DNA from: Streptomyces sp. AJS327
Lineage (GTDB): Bacteria; Actinomycetota; Actinomycetes; Streptomycetales; Streptomycetaceae
Assembly (NCBI RefSeq): GCF_013450295.1
Contig: NZ_SKBR01000002.1
Span: forward strand, 620,001 to 684,000
Direction of reading: 5' to 3'
DNA: 64,000 nt
The position numbers and the translations under genes were made by a program. The notes below the pieces were generated by a model that was not told the DNA's origin, ran no database searches, and saw nothing but the letters and a program-made list of their open reading frames with translations. This document shows positions 37,218 through 46,358 of the stretch, one piece after another. Numbering within the stretch: the first letter of the stretch is position 1; each line of letters opens with the position of its first letter.

Positions 37218-37697
37218 GTGTCGAACGCAGTACGGAGCACCCTTCCCGGGGAGTCCCTGAAGATCGTCGGTGCGTCCCTCCAGGGCGCGCTCGTCGACCT
37301 GGTCGACCTCTCCCTCATCGCCAAGCAGATCCACTGGAACGTGGTGGGCCCGCGCTTCCGCTCCGTCCACCTCCAGCTCGACGAGGTGGTGGACACCGCG
37401 CGGAACTACTCGGACACCGTCGCCGAGCGCGCCGCCACCCTCGGCGTCCCCCCGGACGGGCGCTCGGCGACCGTCGCGGCGCACAGCTCCGCGGGGATCG
37501 TCAAGGAGGGCTGGCAGCAGGACACCGACGCGGTCCAGGCGATGGTAGACGCGCTCGCGGCGGTGATCACCAAGGCCCGGGAGCGGATGGTGGCCGTCGG
37601 GGAGGCCGACCCGGTCACCGAGGACATCTTCATCCAGCTCACCGGTGAGCTGGAGAAGCACCAGTGGATGTTCCAGGCCGAGCACCGCGGCGACTGA
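37218..37697 (+). CDS. dps: Dps-family ferritin-like protein
   Basis: This 159-residue four-helix protein has all ferroxidase ligands with the exact Dps spacing: H39, H51, D66 and E70 in 'AKQIHWNVVGPRFRSVHLQL' and the helix after it. It forms a 12-subunit shell that oxidises and stores iron and can bind DNA in stress. It lacks the long Lys-rich tails seen in DNA-binding forms, so iron storage may dominate. GTG 37218 has AGGCGG seven bases upstream. Streptomyces often have several Dps paralogues; which one this is cannot be told here. Confidence 0.93.
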   Translation: MSNAVRSTLPGESLKIVGASLQGALVDLVDLSLIAKQIHWNVVGPRFRSVHLQLDEVVDTARNYSDTVAERAATLGVPPDGRSATVAAHSSAGIVKEGWQQDTDAVQAMVDALAAVITKARERMVAVGEADPVTEDIFIQLTGELEKHQWMFQAEHRGD

Positions 37698-37844
37698 ACC
37701 GGCCCCGGCGGGCGCGGGGGCGGCGGTTCGGCAGCCCCCGCCGCCGCGCCACCGTGGAGCCGCCGACGACCAGCGCGGACGCCGGGCAGCGGGACGGACG
37801 GGGGCGCGGGGGAGGGCGGGGCTGCTCGTAGAATCGGCGGCACC

Positions 37845-39059
37845 ATGGCCCATACAGTCGACACCGCCCGTGCCCCCGGGGCACCCGCCACCGTGTACCT
37901 CGACCACGCCGCGACGACCCCGATGTTCCCCGAGGCCGTGCGGACCATGACGGAACAGCTCGCGACCCTGGGCAACCCCTCCTCCCTGCACGGCGCGGGC
38001 AGACGCGCCCGCCGCGCCGTCGAGGAGTCCCGCGAGGCGCTGGCGGACGCCCTCGGCGCCCGGCCCAGCGAGGTGGTCTTCACCTCCGGCGGCACCGAGG
38101 CGGACAACCTGGCCGTCAAGGGCCTCTACTGGGAGCGGAAGGCGGCCGACCCGGCACGGGTCCGCGTCCTCGCCAGCCCCGTCGAGCACCACGCCGTGCT
38201 GGACGCCGTCGAGTGGCTGGGCGAGCACGAGGGCGCCCGGATCGACTGGCTGCCGGTCGACGGCCACGGCCGGGTGCACCCCGACGGCCTGCGCGAAGCC
38301 ATCGAGCGGAACCCGGACGACGTGGCGCTCGCCACCGTGATGTGGGCCAACAACGAGGTCGGCACCGTCCAGCCGGTAGCCGAACTGGCGGCCGTGGCCC
38401 GGGAGTTCGACGTACCCCTGCACGCGGACGCGGTGCAGGCCTGCGGGCAGCTGCCGCTCGACTTCGGGTCCTCCGGGCTGGCCGCGCTGACCGTCTCCGG
38501 CCACAAGACCGGCGGGCCCTACGGCATCGGCGCGCTGCTCCTGGGGCGGGAGTACACCCCCGTGCCGGTGCTGCACGGCGGCGGTCAGGAGCGCCACGTG
38601 CGCTCGGGCACCCTGGACACCCCCGCGATCGCCGCCTTCGCGGTCGCGGTCCGGCGGGCCGTCGCGGAGCGCGTGGAGTTCGCCGAGCGGGGCGGGGCGC
38701 TGCGCGACCGGCTGGTGGAGGGAGTGCGCGCCGCCGTCCCCGGGGCCGTGCTCAACGGTGACCCCGACCCGGCGGGACGGCTGCCCGCCAACGCGCACTT
38801 CGCCTTCCCCGGCTGCGAGGGGGACGCGCTGCTGCTCCTCCTGGACGCCCAGGGCATCGAGTGCTCCACCGGCTCCGCCTGCACGGCCGGCGTGGCCCAG
38901 CCCAGCCACGTCCTGCTGGCCGCCGGGATGGCGCCCGAACTGGCGCGCGGCACCCTCCGGTTCTCCCTCGGGCACACCTCCACCGAGGCCGACGTGGCGG
39001 CCCTGACCGGGGCGATCGGCCCGGCGGTGGAGCGGGCCGGGAACGCCGGGCTGAGCTGA
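37845..39059 (+). CDS. Cysteine desulfurase (NifS/IscS family)
   Basis: This 404-residue PLP enzyme takes sulfur from cysteine as a persulfide and gives alanine. It has '[15 protein letters not shown]' at the N-terminus, the PLP lysine in '[12 protein letters not shown]' and the catalytic cysteine in '[11 protein letters not shown]'. It is close to mnmA, so a likely acceptor is the tRNA thiolation pathway. TAGAAT (37829-37834) is a perfect -10 pattern ending ten bases before ATG 37845, and no ribosome site is visible; the mRNA is probably leaderless. Confidence 0.95.
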   Translation: MAHTVDTARAPGAPATVYLDHAATTPMFPEAVRTMTEQLATLGNPSSLHGAGRRARRAVEESREALADALGARPSEVVFTSGGTEADNLAVKGLYWERKAADPARVRVLASPVEHHAVLDAVEWLGEHEGARIDWLPVDGHGRVHPDGLREAIERNPDDVALATVMWANNEVGTVQPVAELAAVAREFDVPLHADAVQACGQLPLDFGSSGLAALTVSGHKTGGPYGIGALLLGREYTPVPVLHGGGQERHVRSGTLDTPAIAAFAVAVRRAVAERVEFAERGGALRDRLVEGVRAAVPGAVLNGDPDPAGRLPANAHFAFPGCEGDALLLLLDAQGIECSTGSACTAGVAQPSHVLLAAGMAPELARGTLRFSLGHTSTEADVAALTGAIGPAVERAGNAGLS

Positions 39060-39110
39060 CCGCCGGCCGGTTCCGTTCGTCCCGCGCACGACCGGCGGGC
39101 CGGGCGGGCC

Positions 39111-39764
39111 TCAGCGGGCGGCGGCGCGGACCAGCCGCATGTAGCGCTTCCAGTCCCAGTGCGGCCCGGGATCGGTGTGGTCGGCGCCGGGCACCTCGAT
39201 ATGGCCCACGATGTGCTTCCGGTCGATGGGTATGTCGTACCGGGTGCAGATCCGCGCGGTAAGCCGGGCCGAGGCCCGGTACATGTCCGGGGTGAAGTCC
39301 TGCGGCCGGGAGACGAAGCCCTCGTGCTCGATGCCGACGCTGCGGTCGTTCCACGCCCGGTTGCCCGCGTGGTAGGCCACGTCCAGCTCGCGTATCAGCT
39401 GGGCGATGTGCCCGTCCTTCCGCACCACGTAGTGGGTGGCTGCCCCGTGCCGCGGGTCCTGGAAGACCTTGAGCGCGACCGGGTAGGTGCCCTCCACGAC
39501 GTGGATCACCACCCGGTCGATGCGGTAGTCGTCCGGCCGGTTGGCACGCCGCCAGTTGGCCTCGGCGGCCGCGACCCACTCGGCGCCCCGGAAGTCCACC
39601 ACGCCCGTCCGGCGGGGCTTGTGGTTCCCGGGGACGCGCCACCACTGCCGGGTGAGCGCGTCCCAGGCGGCGTAGGCTCCCGCACCGGCCGCGCCCAGCG
39701 TGACACCGCCTCCGATCAACAGCTTGCGCCTGCTGATTCCCTCTGGCCGGTCGTCGTCTGCCAT
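39111..39764 (-). CDS. Tat-exported N-acetylmuramoyl-L-alanine amidase
   Basis: This 217-residue protein starts with a Tat signal ('GISRRKLLIGGGVTLGAAGA', twin arginines at 12-13) and then an amidase_2 domain with zinc ligands in 'RVVIHVVEGTYPV' and 'GADHTDPGPHWDW'. It should cleave the bond between N-acetylmuramic acid and L-alanine in peptidoglycan outside the membrane. Start 39764 has GGGGAAG upstream. It converges with the desulfurase gene and is divergent from mnmA. Confidence 0.93.
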   Translation of the reverse strand: MADDDRPEGISRRKLLIGGGVTLGAAGAGAYAAWDALTRQWWRVPGNHKPRRTGVVDFRGAEWVAAAEANWRRANRPDDYRIDRVVIHVVEGTYPVALKVFQDPRHGAATHYVVRKDGHIAQLIRELDVAYHAGNRAWNDRSVGIEHEGFVSRPQDFTPDMYRASARLTARICTRYDIPIDRKHIVGHIEVPGADHTDPGPHWDWKRYMRLVRAAAR

Positions 39765-40008
39765 GCGCTCGCTTCCCCGTGCGCGGCGCCGTCCGCGGGG
39801 CTCCGGCGGTGGTGCTCCGGTACCGGGGAGGCGCTCCTGATCCGATGAGGAGATTGTCCCTCGGTCTGCCGCGCGGCCGAAAGCGGAGACCCTCCGCCGG
39901 GGGCCGCTCGCGTCCCCCGGTACCGTCCGTCCGGGTCCGCGCGCGGCGTCCGCCGCTCCCGGCGGCCGCTCGGCCGGGCCGCGCCGGGGGCCGTACCCTG
40001 GACGGGCT

Positions 40009-41154
40009 ATGACCGCACACGCCAGCACCCCAGCCGAGCCCGCGCGTCCACGTCTGCGCGTGCTCGCCGCCATGTCCGGCGGGGTCGACTCCGCCGTCGC
40101 CGCCGCCCGCGCCGTCGAGGCCGGGCACGACGTCACCGGTGTCCACCTCGCGCTGTCCGAGAACCCCAAGTCCTTCCGTACGGGGGCGCGCGGCTGCTGC
40201 ACGATCGAGGACTCCCGGGACGCCCGCCGGGCCGCCGACGTGATCGGCATCCCGTTCTACGTCTGGGACCTCGCCGAGCGCTTCCGCGAGGACGTGGTCG
40301 AGGACTTCGTCGCCGAGTACGAGGCGGGCCGGACGCCCAACCCGTGCCTCCGCTGCAACGAGAAGATCAAGTTCGCCGCGCTGCTGGACCGGGCGCTGGC
40401 GCTCGGCTTCGACGCGGTGTGCACCGGCCACTACGCCACCGTCGTCACCGGAGACGGCGGCGAGCGCGAGCTGCACCGCGCCGGGGACGCCGCGAAGGAC
40501 CAGAGCTACGTCCTCGGGGTGCTGGACGAGCGGCAGCTGGCGCACGCGATGTTCCCGCTCGGGGACACCGGGGCGACCAAGGCGGAGATCCGCGCGGAGG
40601 CCGAGCGGCGTGGGCTCGCCGTCGCCAGCAAGCCGGACAGCCACGACATCTGCTTCATCGCGGACGGTGACACCCAGGGCTTCCTCGCCCGGCGGCTCGG
40701 CACCGCCGAGGGCGCCATCGTCGACGAGTCGGGGGAGCGGGTCGGCAGCCACGAGGGCGCGTACGGCTTCACCGTCGGCCAGCGCAAGGGCCTCCGGCTG
40801 GGCCACCCCGCGCCGGACGGCAAGCCGCGGTACGTGCTCGACATCTCGCCGGTGGACAACACCGTCACCGTCGGCCCCGCCTCCTCGCTGGACGTCACGG
40901 CCCTGACCGCCCTCCGCCCCCGCTGGTGCGGCGCCCCGCCCACCGGCCCCGGCCGGTACACCGCCCAGCTCCGGGCGCACGGCGGCGAGTGCGAGGTGAC
41001 GGCCGAACTCCGGGACGGCGAGCTGCTCGTGGCGTTCGAGGAGCCGGTGCGGGGCGTCGCGCCCGGGCAGGCCGTCGTGCTGTACGACGGCACCCGCGTG
41101 GTCGGCTCCGCCACCATCGCGCGCACCACCCGCGCCGCCCCCACCGCCAGCTGA
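40009..41154 (+). CDS. mnmA: tRNA-specific 2-thiouridylase MnmA
   Basis: This 381-residue enzyme activates U34 of tRNA with ATP and inserts sulfur. It has the PP-loop '[14 protein letters not shown]' (about 21-34), catalytic C116 in '[12 protein letters not shown]' and the persulfide cysteine C215 in '[14 protein letters not shown]'. A C-terminal beta-barrel follows. TACCCT (39994-39999) is a -10-like hexamer nine bases before ATG 40009, with no ribosome site; probably leaderless. The sulfur likely comes from the nearby cysteine desulfurase. Confidence 0.96.
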   Translation: MTAHASTPAEPARPRLRVLAAMSGGVDSAVAAARAVEAGHDVTGVHLALSENPKSFRTGARGCCTIEDSRDARRAADVIGIPFYVWDLAERFREDVVEDFVAEYEAGRTPNPCLRCNEKIKFAALLDRALALGFDAVCTGHYATVVTGDGGERELHRAGDAAKDQSYVLGVLDERQLAHAMFPLGDTGATKAEIRAEAERRGLAVASKPDSHDICFIADGDTQGFLARRLGTAEGAIVDESGERVGSHEGAYGFTVGQRKGLRLGHPAPDGKPRYVLDISPVDNTVTVGPASSLDVTALTALRPRWCGAPPTGPGRYTAQLRAHGGECEVTAELRDGELLVAFEEPVRGVAPGQAVVLYDGTRVVGSATIARTTRAAPTAS

Positions 41155-41218
41155 CACCGGCCCGCCGCCCGGTGCGTCCCGCCGTTCGGTGGCGGTGGGG
41201 TGCGCCGCCCGGCGTCCG

Positions 41219-41269
41219 GTGAGGCACCGGGCCCGCTCAGCCCTCGACCCACTCCAGGGCCTCGGCGGG
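41219..41269. repeat. 51-bp direct repeat, left copy (attL-like)
   Basis: Identical at all 51 positions to 43317-43367. It carries a detached copy of the last eleven codons and the stop of the LOG-family gene plus 18 bases beyond the stop. It has no function as a gene end here. Confidence 0.95.
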
Positions 41270-41381
41270 CAGCCCTTCACCAGCGTGACCCACACAGTGC
41301 GGTTCCCGGAGTGGCTGTCAGTGATCGCGCACTGGGTGAGAATGGGACCTGTGAGTCTCCGGAGACGTCTTGAGGAGCGGT

Positions 41382-42578
41382 ATGCGGCCCCCTGTTATCG
41401 AGTCGATCGAAGTCGGAAACTATCGCGCACTGCGTGATGTGAAGATCAAAAACCTCAGACCGTTCATGGTGTTGGTCGGGCCGAACGGAAGCGGGAAATC
41501 GACACTATTCGATGTGTTTGCATTTCTGGAAACGTGCTTCACATCCGGCGTGCGCAGCGCCTGGGATGCACGCGGCGGAATGGATCAGCTTCGTTCACGC
41601 GGCATGGAGGGACCGATCTCCATCCAACTCTCCTACCGCGAGAGCCCTACAGCGAAGAAGCTGACGTACCGGCTGGAGTTCGATGAGGAGGGCGGACGTC
41701 CCGTGGTGGCCAAGGAGCTTCTGCGCTGGACGCGGAGGCCCGGTCCTGGGAGGCCGACCCACGTTCTGGACTTCAGCCGGGGGTCGGGGTACGTGGTTGA
41801 CGAGGACGGGCGGAAGAGCTCGGAGGAGCTGGACAGTTACGATCGACTGGCAGTAAACGCCCTCGGCCAGTTTAGATCGCATCCACGGGTCGCCGCGCTG
41901 CGCCGTTTCATCTCAGGCTGGTATCTCTCATATCTCTCGGTAGCAGATGAGAGGAAATCTCCCGTCGCCGGACCTCAGGAAAGACTGTCGAGGACTGGGG
42001 ACAACATCAGCAACGTCCTGCAGTATCTAAAGGAGAATCATCCCCAGAGGCTTGAGCGGGTTATGCAGGCGCTCAGTGAAACGGTTCCCGCCCTTGAGCG
42101 TGCGGATTATGAGACTTCGCCTGACGGGCGGCTGGTTTTGTTCGTCAAGGATGCCCCTTTCCAGAAGCCGGTGCTGGCTAGAAACTCTTCGGATGGCACT
42201 CTCAAATTGCTGTCCTATCTTGCGTTGCTCTATGATCCGGACCCGGCGCCGTTTATTGGCGTCGAGGAGCCAGAGAACCACCTGTACCCGACAGTCCTTC
42301 CTGGTCTCGCTGAGCAGTGTCGGCACTCCAGTGCATTCTCTCAGATTGTAGTGACCACGCATTCACGGGATTTTCTAAACTCCTGTACGCCCGACGAGGT
42401 AATCGCGCTGCATAGGGGTGCGGACGGGTACACGCGCGTGGTGCGACCTCATGAGCTGCCCCGGGTGAACGACATGCTGCACCAGGGTGCTCTGCTGGGA
42501 ACTCTCTGGGAGGAGGGGTTTTTCGAGGACGTGCCGGACCCCAGAACGCCGGTGATCGCGGTGGGGGATGAGCAGTGA
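41382..42578 (+). CDS. AAA/ABC-type ATPase of a predicted defence pair
   Basis: This 398-residue OLD/SMC-like ATPase has Walker A 'GPNGSGKST' at 33-41, a signature-like 'ARNSSDGTLKLLSYLALL', Walker B 'APFIGVEEPENHLYP' and the switch histidine in 'IVVTTHSRDFL'. There is no long coiled coil. Such ATPases pair with TOPRIM-like nucleases in OLD, PARIS and AbiL-type phage defence. GC and codon use are clearly unlike the neighbours. ATG 41382 has GAGGAG four bases upstream; TTG 41370 is possible. Its stop overlaps the next start. Confidence 0.85.
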   Translation: MRPPVIESIEVGNYRALRDVKIKNLRPFMVLVGPNGSGKSTLFDVFAFLETCFTSGVRSAWDARGGMDQLRSRGMEGPISIQLSYRESPTAKKLTYRLEFDEEGGRPVVAKELLRWTRRPGPGRPTHVLDFSRGSGYVVDEDGRKSSEELDSYDRLAVNALGQFRSHPRVAALRRFISGWYLSYLSVADERKSPVAGPQERLSRTGDNISNVLQYLKENHPQRLERVMQALSETVPALERADYETSPDGRLVLFVKDAPFQKPVLARNSSDGTLKLLSYLALLYDPDPAPFIGVEEPENHLYPTVLPGLAEQCRHSSAFSQIVVTTHSRDFLNSCTPDEVIALHRGADGYTRVVRPHELPRVNDMLHQGALLGTLWEEGFFEDVPDPRTPVIAVGDEQ

Positions 42579-43237
42579 AGCGCCGCGATAAGGACCGTGC
42601 GGCGCGGGGGATCCGTGCCGTTGAGTTGGAAATCCTGGTGGAAGAAGAGTCTGCTGGGATAGCAGTCAAAGATCTGGTCCACCGGGTTGTAGCGGATGCC
42701 CAGGTGACGGTGCGTATTCGGCAGTTTCGGGGAAAGCCTGATCTCCTCAAGAAGTTACCCGCACGTCTTCGCGGGTATGCGGCTGCTCGCGATCGGGGTG
42801 ATGACGTGCGGATTCTGGTTCTTCTCGACAAGGACGACGACGATTGCCGAAATCTAAAAGCGAATTTGGATTCGATTGCCATGCAGGCCGGGCTCACGGT
42901 TAAAGGGAAACAGGGGGGTGAATTCTGTGTCTTAAATCGAATCGCGGTACGTGAGCTCGAAAGCTGGTACTTTGGGGATTGGAGAGCCGTTCGTAAGGCG
43001 TTCCCGAAAATTCCCGTCGAACCGCCTAAGCGCTTTCGTGGAAATCCTGACTGTGTAGATGGAAAACCATCCGAAGCCTTTAATCGGGTGCTCCGTGGCG
43101 CCGGTGTGCGCATGACGGCGAAAACCATGTGGGGTCAACGTATTGGACCGCATCTTGACCCGGACCGCAACAATTCGATGAGCTTCCGGGCGTTTATCGA
43201 TGGACTGCGTGAAATTGTGCGGGATGATACGCGCTGA
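42575..43237 (+). CDS. DUF4276-family (TOPRIM-like) protein, predicted effector
   Basis: This 220-residue protein has the DUF4276 pattern: 'LEILVEEESAGIAVKDLV' with the TOPRIM-like glutamates near the N-terminus, 'RQFRGKPDLLKKLPARLRG', 'RILVLLDKDDDDCRNLKANL' with the acidic metal site, and 'RIAVRELESWYFGD'. It is probably the nuclease-like effector controlled by the ATPase encoded just upstream; GTG 42575 overlaps that gene's stop. It has two TTA codons (61 and 120), which fits foreign origin and could delay expression until bldA is active. Confidence 0.82.
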   Translation: MKRRDKDRAARGIRAVELEILVEEESAGIAVKDLVHRVVADAQVTVRIRQFRGKPDLLKKLPARLRGYAAARDRGDDVRILVLLDKDDDDCRNLKANLDSIAMQAGLTVKGKQGGEFCVLNRIAVRELESWYFGDWRAVRKAFPKIPVEPPKRFRGNPDCVDGKPSEAFNRVLRGAGVRMTAKTMWGQRIGPHLDPDRNNSMSFRAFIDGLREIVRDDTR

Positions 43238-43262
43238 AGGTCCTGCTTCGGAGGACGATCTG

Positions 43263-43300
43263 GCCCCTCAACCACATCTGCTCCGATGAGGCTGAGGGGC
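43263..43300 (+). terminator. Terminator of the ATPase/DUF4276 operon
   Basis: GCCCCTCA (43263-43270) pairs with TGAGGGGC (43293-43300), followed by TTGC. It is just inside the right repeat. Confidence 0.6.
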
Positions 43301-43316
43301 TTGCGTCAGCAGGCGT

Positions 43317-43367
43317 GTGAGGCACCGGGCCCGCTCAGCCCTCGACCCACTCCAGGGCCTCGGCGGG
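43317..43367. repeat. 51-bp direct repeat, right copy (attR-like)
   Basis: Identical to 41219-41269. This copy is joined to the intact LOG-family gene and contains its last eleven codons with the stop, so insertion did not break the gene. Confidence 0.95.
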
Positions 43368-43901
43368 GGTGGTGGCGAAGCCGGCGAGGTCGGCGAGCGG
43401 CCGGGGCAGGAAGCCCTCCGCCTCCATCCGCTCCATCTGGAGCCGCAGACCGTCGTAGAACCCGGCCGAGTTGAGGAAGACGACCGGTTTGGCGTGCATA
43501 CCGTGCTTCTTCAGCTCCAGGATGTCCGTCGCCTCGTCCAGCGTTCCGGTGCCGCCCGCCAGCACCGCGATCGCGTCGGCGCGCTGGAGCAACAGGGCCT
43601 TCCGTTCGGCGAGGTCCCGGGTGACGATCATCTCGTCCGCGTCCGTCCTGGCCTTGTCGCGGAGGAACTCGACCGACACACCGACCAGTCCGCCCCCGGC
43701 GTGCCGCACGCCGTCCGCGATCACGCGCATCAGTCCGACGTTGGACCCGCCCCATATCAGCGAGTGTCCGCGTCCGCCGATAAGCTCCGCGAACTCACGG
43801 GCAGGCTCGGTGTACACGGCGCCGAGTTCGGCGGCCGAGCAGAAGACACAGATGTTCCGGGCCGGTCGGCCCGCGGAGGGGGAGCTGTTCTTGGCAACCA
43901 T
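43335..43901 (-). CDS. LOG-family protein (TIGR00730 type)
   Basis: This 188-residue protein has the Rossmann-like LOG fold: 'NICVFCSAAELGAVYTEPAR', 'GHSLIWGGSNVGLMRVIADG', and 'AVLAGGTGTLDEATDILELK'. The last corresponds to the PGGxGTxxE nucleotide-monophosphate phosphoribohydrolase motif, with alanine in place of proline. Known LOG enzymes release cytokinin-type bases from their riboside monophosphates; the role in Streptomyces is unclear. The start at 43901 shares bases with the start of the divergent channel gene and has no clear ribosome site. Its 3' end is the insertion point of the defence islet. Confidence 0.88.
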   Translation of the reverse strand: MVAKNSSPSAGRPARNICVFCSAAELGAVYTEPAREFAELIGGRGHSLIWGGSNVGLMRVIADGVRHAGGGLVGVSVEFLRDKARTDADEMIVTRDLAERKALLLQRADAIAVLAGGTGTLDEATDILELKKHGMHAKPVVFLNSAGFYDGLRLQMERMEAEGFLPRPLADLAGFATTPAEALEWVEG

Positions 43902-45891
43902 GCGAGGCAGCGTAGAGGGGAACCGGCGTCCCGGGCACATGGTGGTGTGCGGGGACAACGCGCTCGCCCAGCGGGTGGCCAAGGAGCTGGCCACCGTCTA
44001 CAAGCAGCAGGTGGTCGTGGTACTGCCCTCGCTCAGAGGGGGTGACCAGGGACCACGGATCGCCGAACTCGTCGGCCGGGAGGACCTTCCCGTGTCGGCG
44101 GTCGAGGCGCAGGTACCGGACGACCACGCCTTACAGCGGGCCGGTATCGAGCACGCCGGGGCGCTCGCGCTGACCTCCGGCGACGACCAGCTCAACATCC
44201 ACATCGCGCTGCGCGCCCGGCGGATCAACCCGCGCGTGCGGCTGGTCATCCGGATGTTCAACCGCACGCTCGGCGGATACCTGGAGAGCCTGCTGGACCG
44301 CGCGACCGAACTGCACAGCCCGGGGCTGGACCGCGACGCGGTCGACGCCAGCACGACCGTCCTCTCGGACGCGGACACCGCGGCGCCGCTGCTGGTCGCC
44401 TCCGCCGTGGTCGGCAGCGACAAGATCGTGCACGCGGACGGGCTGCTGCTGCGCGCGAAGGAGCGGACGCTCGGCACCGCGACGCGACGCGACCCGCTGG
44501 CCACGCTCGCCCTGCTGCCCGACACCGAGGACTCCGACGAGGGCGACGGCGACGAGCCCGAGGGGGGCGAGGACGGTCAGGACCAGCGCGACCTGGACGG
44601 CCCGGTGCTGCTGCCCAGCGAGGAGGCGCTGGTCGGACTGCCCCGGCGGCGGGGCGCCGTGGTGCTGGAGGCGATCACCCGCCCCAGGGAGGCGGGCCCG
44701 CGCCCGGCGCGCTTCCCCCGGCTCGTCACCTTCAAGGAGTTCTTCTCCCGGCGGCTGCGCTACGCCCTGCTGGGACTGACGCTGATGGTGCTGACCCTCG
44801 CGATCGTCAACTGGACGATCAGCGACGGCTCCCTGCTGCACGCGGGCTATCTGACGCTGCTGGACGTCTTCGCGATCAACGAGCCCAACATCGAGGAGCC
44901 GCCCGACGAGCAGCTGCTCCAGCTCCTCGCCGCGCTCGCCGGGATGATGATGCTGCCGCTGCTGCTCGCCGTGGTCCTGGAGAGCTACGGCGCCTTCCGC
45001 CGGGCCACCTCGCTGCCGGTGCCGCCGCGCGGTCTGTCCGGGCACGTGGTGCTGCTCGGACTGGGCAAGGTGGGCTCCCGCGTGCTGGACCGGCTGCTGG
45101 AGCTGGAGATCCCGGTCGTCTGCGTCGACCGTGACCCGGAGGCGCGCGGGGTGGAGATCGCCCGGGCCCACCGGGTGCCGACGCTGATCGCGGACGTCAC
45201 CAAGGAGGGGGTGCTGGAGGCGGCGAAGATCAAGCGGAGCCGCACCCTGCTCGCGCTGACCAGCAGCGACGGCACCAACTTGGAGGCGTCCCTCTCGGCC
45301 CGCGAGATACGGCCCGAACTGCGCCTGGTGATGCGGCTGTTCGACGAGAACTTCGCGACCACCGTGTACCGCACCCTGCGCGACACCTATCCGGCGGCGC
45401 AGACCCGCAGCCGCAGCGTCTCCGCCCTCGCGGCGCCCGCCTTCGCCGGGGCGATGATGGGGCGGCAGGTGCTCGGCGCGATCCCGGTCGGGCGGCGGGT
45501 GCTGGTGTTCGCCGCGGTGGACGTACGGGACAACCCGCTGCTGGAGGGCCGCACCGTCGCCGAGGCGTCCCGCGCTGGCGCCTGGCGGGTGCTGGCCCTG
45601 GACGTCGCGGCGGAGGGGCAGGGGCCGCCGGACCTGCTCTCCGATCTGAGCAACCCGGTCGGGGAGCCCGGCGCCTTCCAGTGGGAGCTGCACCCGGGCT
45701 ACCTGCTCCAGCGCGGCGACCGCGTCATCGTCGCCGCGACCCGGCGCGGCCTCGGCCGGCTGCTCGAAGCCGGGCCGCAGACCCTCCCGTCACCGATCCC
45801 GGGGACGGGGGAGACCCGCGTCCCGGACGCGGTGCGGCGGACGGTCCGCAGGGTGCCGGACCCGCCGAACGGAGACACCCGGGGCGGCTGA
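43900..45891 (+). CDS. CASTOR/POLLUX-like ion channel / TrkA-N domain protein
   Basis: This 663-residue membrane protein has an N-terminal RCK-like nucleotide-binding domain ('HMVVCGDNALAQRVAKELA'), an acidic linker (about 205-230), a short channel region with helices at about 290-308 and 347-366, and a second RCK domain ('HVVLLGLGKVGSRVLDRLL'). This layout is that of CASTOR/POLLUX-type cation channels. ATG 43900 overlaps the LOG start; ATG 43939 ('MVVCGDNA') is an alternative. A TTA codon at 44131-44133 (codon 78) may make it bldA-dependent. A strong terminator follows. Confidence 0.85.
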   Translation: MRGSVEGNRRPGHMVVCGDNALAQRVAKELATVYKQQVVVVLPSLRGGDQGPRIAELVGREDLPVSAVEAQVPDDHALQRAGIEHAGALALTSGDDQLNIHIALRARRINPRVRLVIRMFNRTLGGYLESLLDRATELHSPGLDRDAVDASTTVLSDADTAAPLLVASAVVGSDKIVHADGLLLRAKERTLGTATRRDPLATLALLPDTEDSDEGDGDEPEGGEDGQDQRDLDGPVLLPSEEALVGLPRRRGAVVLEAITRPREAGPRPARFPRLVTFKEFFSRRLRYALLGLTLMVLTLAIVNWTISDGSLLHAGYLTLLDVFAINEPNIEEPPDEQLLQLLAALAGMMMLPLLLAVVLESYGAFRRATSLPVPPRGLSGHVVLLGLGKVGSRVLDRLLELEIPVVCVDRDPEARGVEIARAHRVPTLIADVTKEGVLEAAKIKRSRTLLALTSSDGTNLEASLSAREIRPELRLVMRLFDENFATTVYRTLRDTYPAAQTRSRSVSALAAPAFAGAMMGRQVLGAIPVGRRVLVFAAVDVRDNPLLEGRTVAEASRAGAWRVLALDVAAEGQGPPDLLSDLSNPVGEPGAFQWELHPGYLLQRGDRVIVAATRRGLGRLLEAGPQTLPSPIPGTGETRVPDAVRRTVRRVPDPPNGDTRGG

Positions 45892-46358
45892 ACCCGCTGA
45901 CGGACCGGGGCCGCCGGAGGTGGTGCGGGGCGGCCGGGTGCGTGACCCGGCCGCCCCACTCCGCCCGCGCGATGGGCTCCCAGCCCCACCGGGCGGCCGT
46001 CCCTGGGACCGGGCGAGCGAACGCCGGGCCGGGTCGGCCGCCGCACCGGCCGCGGGTGAGCACGGCCGGAGGCGCGGGTGGTCGCGGTCCCGGAGGAGCG
46101 CGACGACGGGACGGAGCGGACGCCGCGTCGCGCGGCCCGTCCCACCGGCGGGACGCGCCGGGGGAACGGGCCGGAACCACGCCGGAGACGCCCGGCCCCG
46201 GGAGGCGGCGGAGCCGGGCGCCACGAACACCGTGCGGAGTGCCGTCCCCGTGGGGCACGGGCTCGTGAGCGCGGGACGCGCGAGCGGGCGGCGGTCTCCG
46301 CGGTGACCGGGGCGGCGGGGCCGCCCGGCCGTCCGCCCCGCGTCGGGCGGGCGCTGGC
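45892..46358. other. Intergenic, convergent gene ends
   Basis: Holds the terminator listed at 45927-45957. The rest is GC-rich, without a credible gene; several long shadow frames have the Arg/Pro/Gly bias of noncoding GC-rich DNA. Confidence 0.5.
45927..45957. terminator. Strong bidirectional-type hairpin terminator
   Basis: A perfect 13-bp stem (45927-45939 with 45945-45957) with a 5-base loop lies 36 bases after the channel gene stop. Confidence 0.85.

Larger units (their letters stand above)
41219..43367. mobile_element. Integrase-less genomic islet flanked by 51-bp direct repeats
   Basis: Two perfect 51-bp direct repeats enclose 2047 bp of lower-GC DNA (about 52 per cent in sampled stretches, against over 70 per cent around it). 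The islet carries a two-gene ATPase/TOPRIM-like operon and a terminator hairpin. One repeat is the natural 3' end of the LOG-family gene; the other is a detached copy near mnmA. This is the pattern left by site-specific insertion at a gene's 3' end, but no integrase or transposase is present. Confidence 0.8.

Noticed and set aside
41382..43237. Classic OLD single-protein nuclease or known PARIS pair
   Set aside because: ATPase and TOPRIM-like parts are separate genes, and the partner looks like DUF4276 and not DUF4435, so I kept a general defence-pair call.
45892..46358. Overlapping ORFs of 100-195 residues on both strands
   Set aside because: Only composition supports them; the stretch holds a strong terminator between convergent genes.
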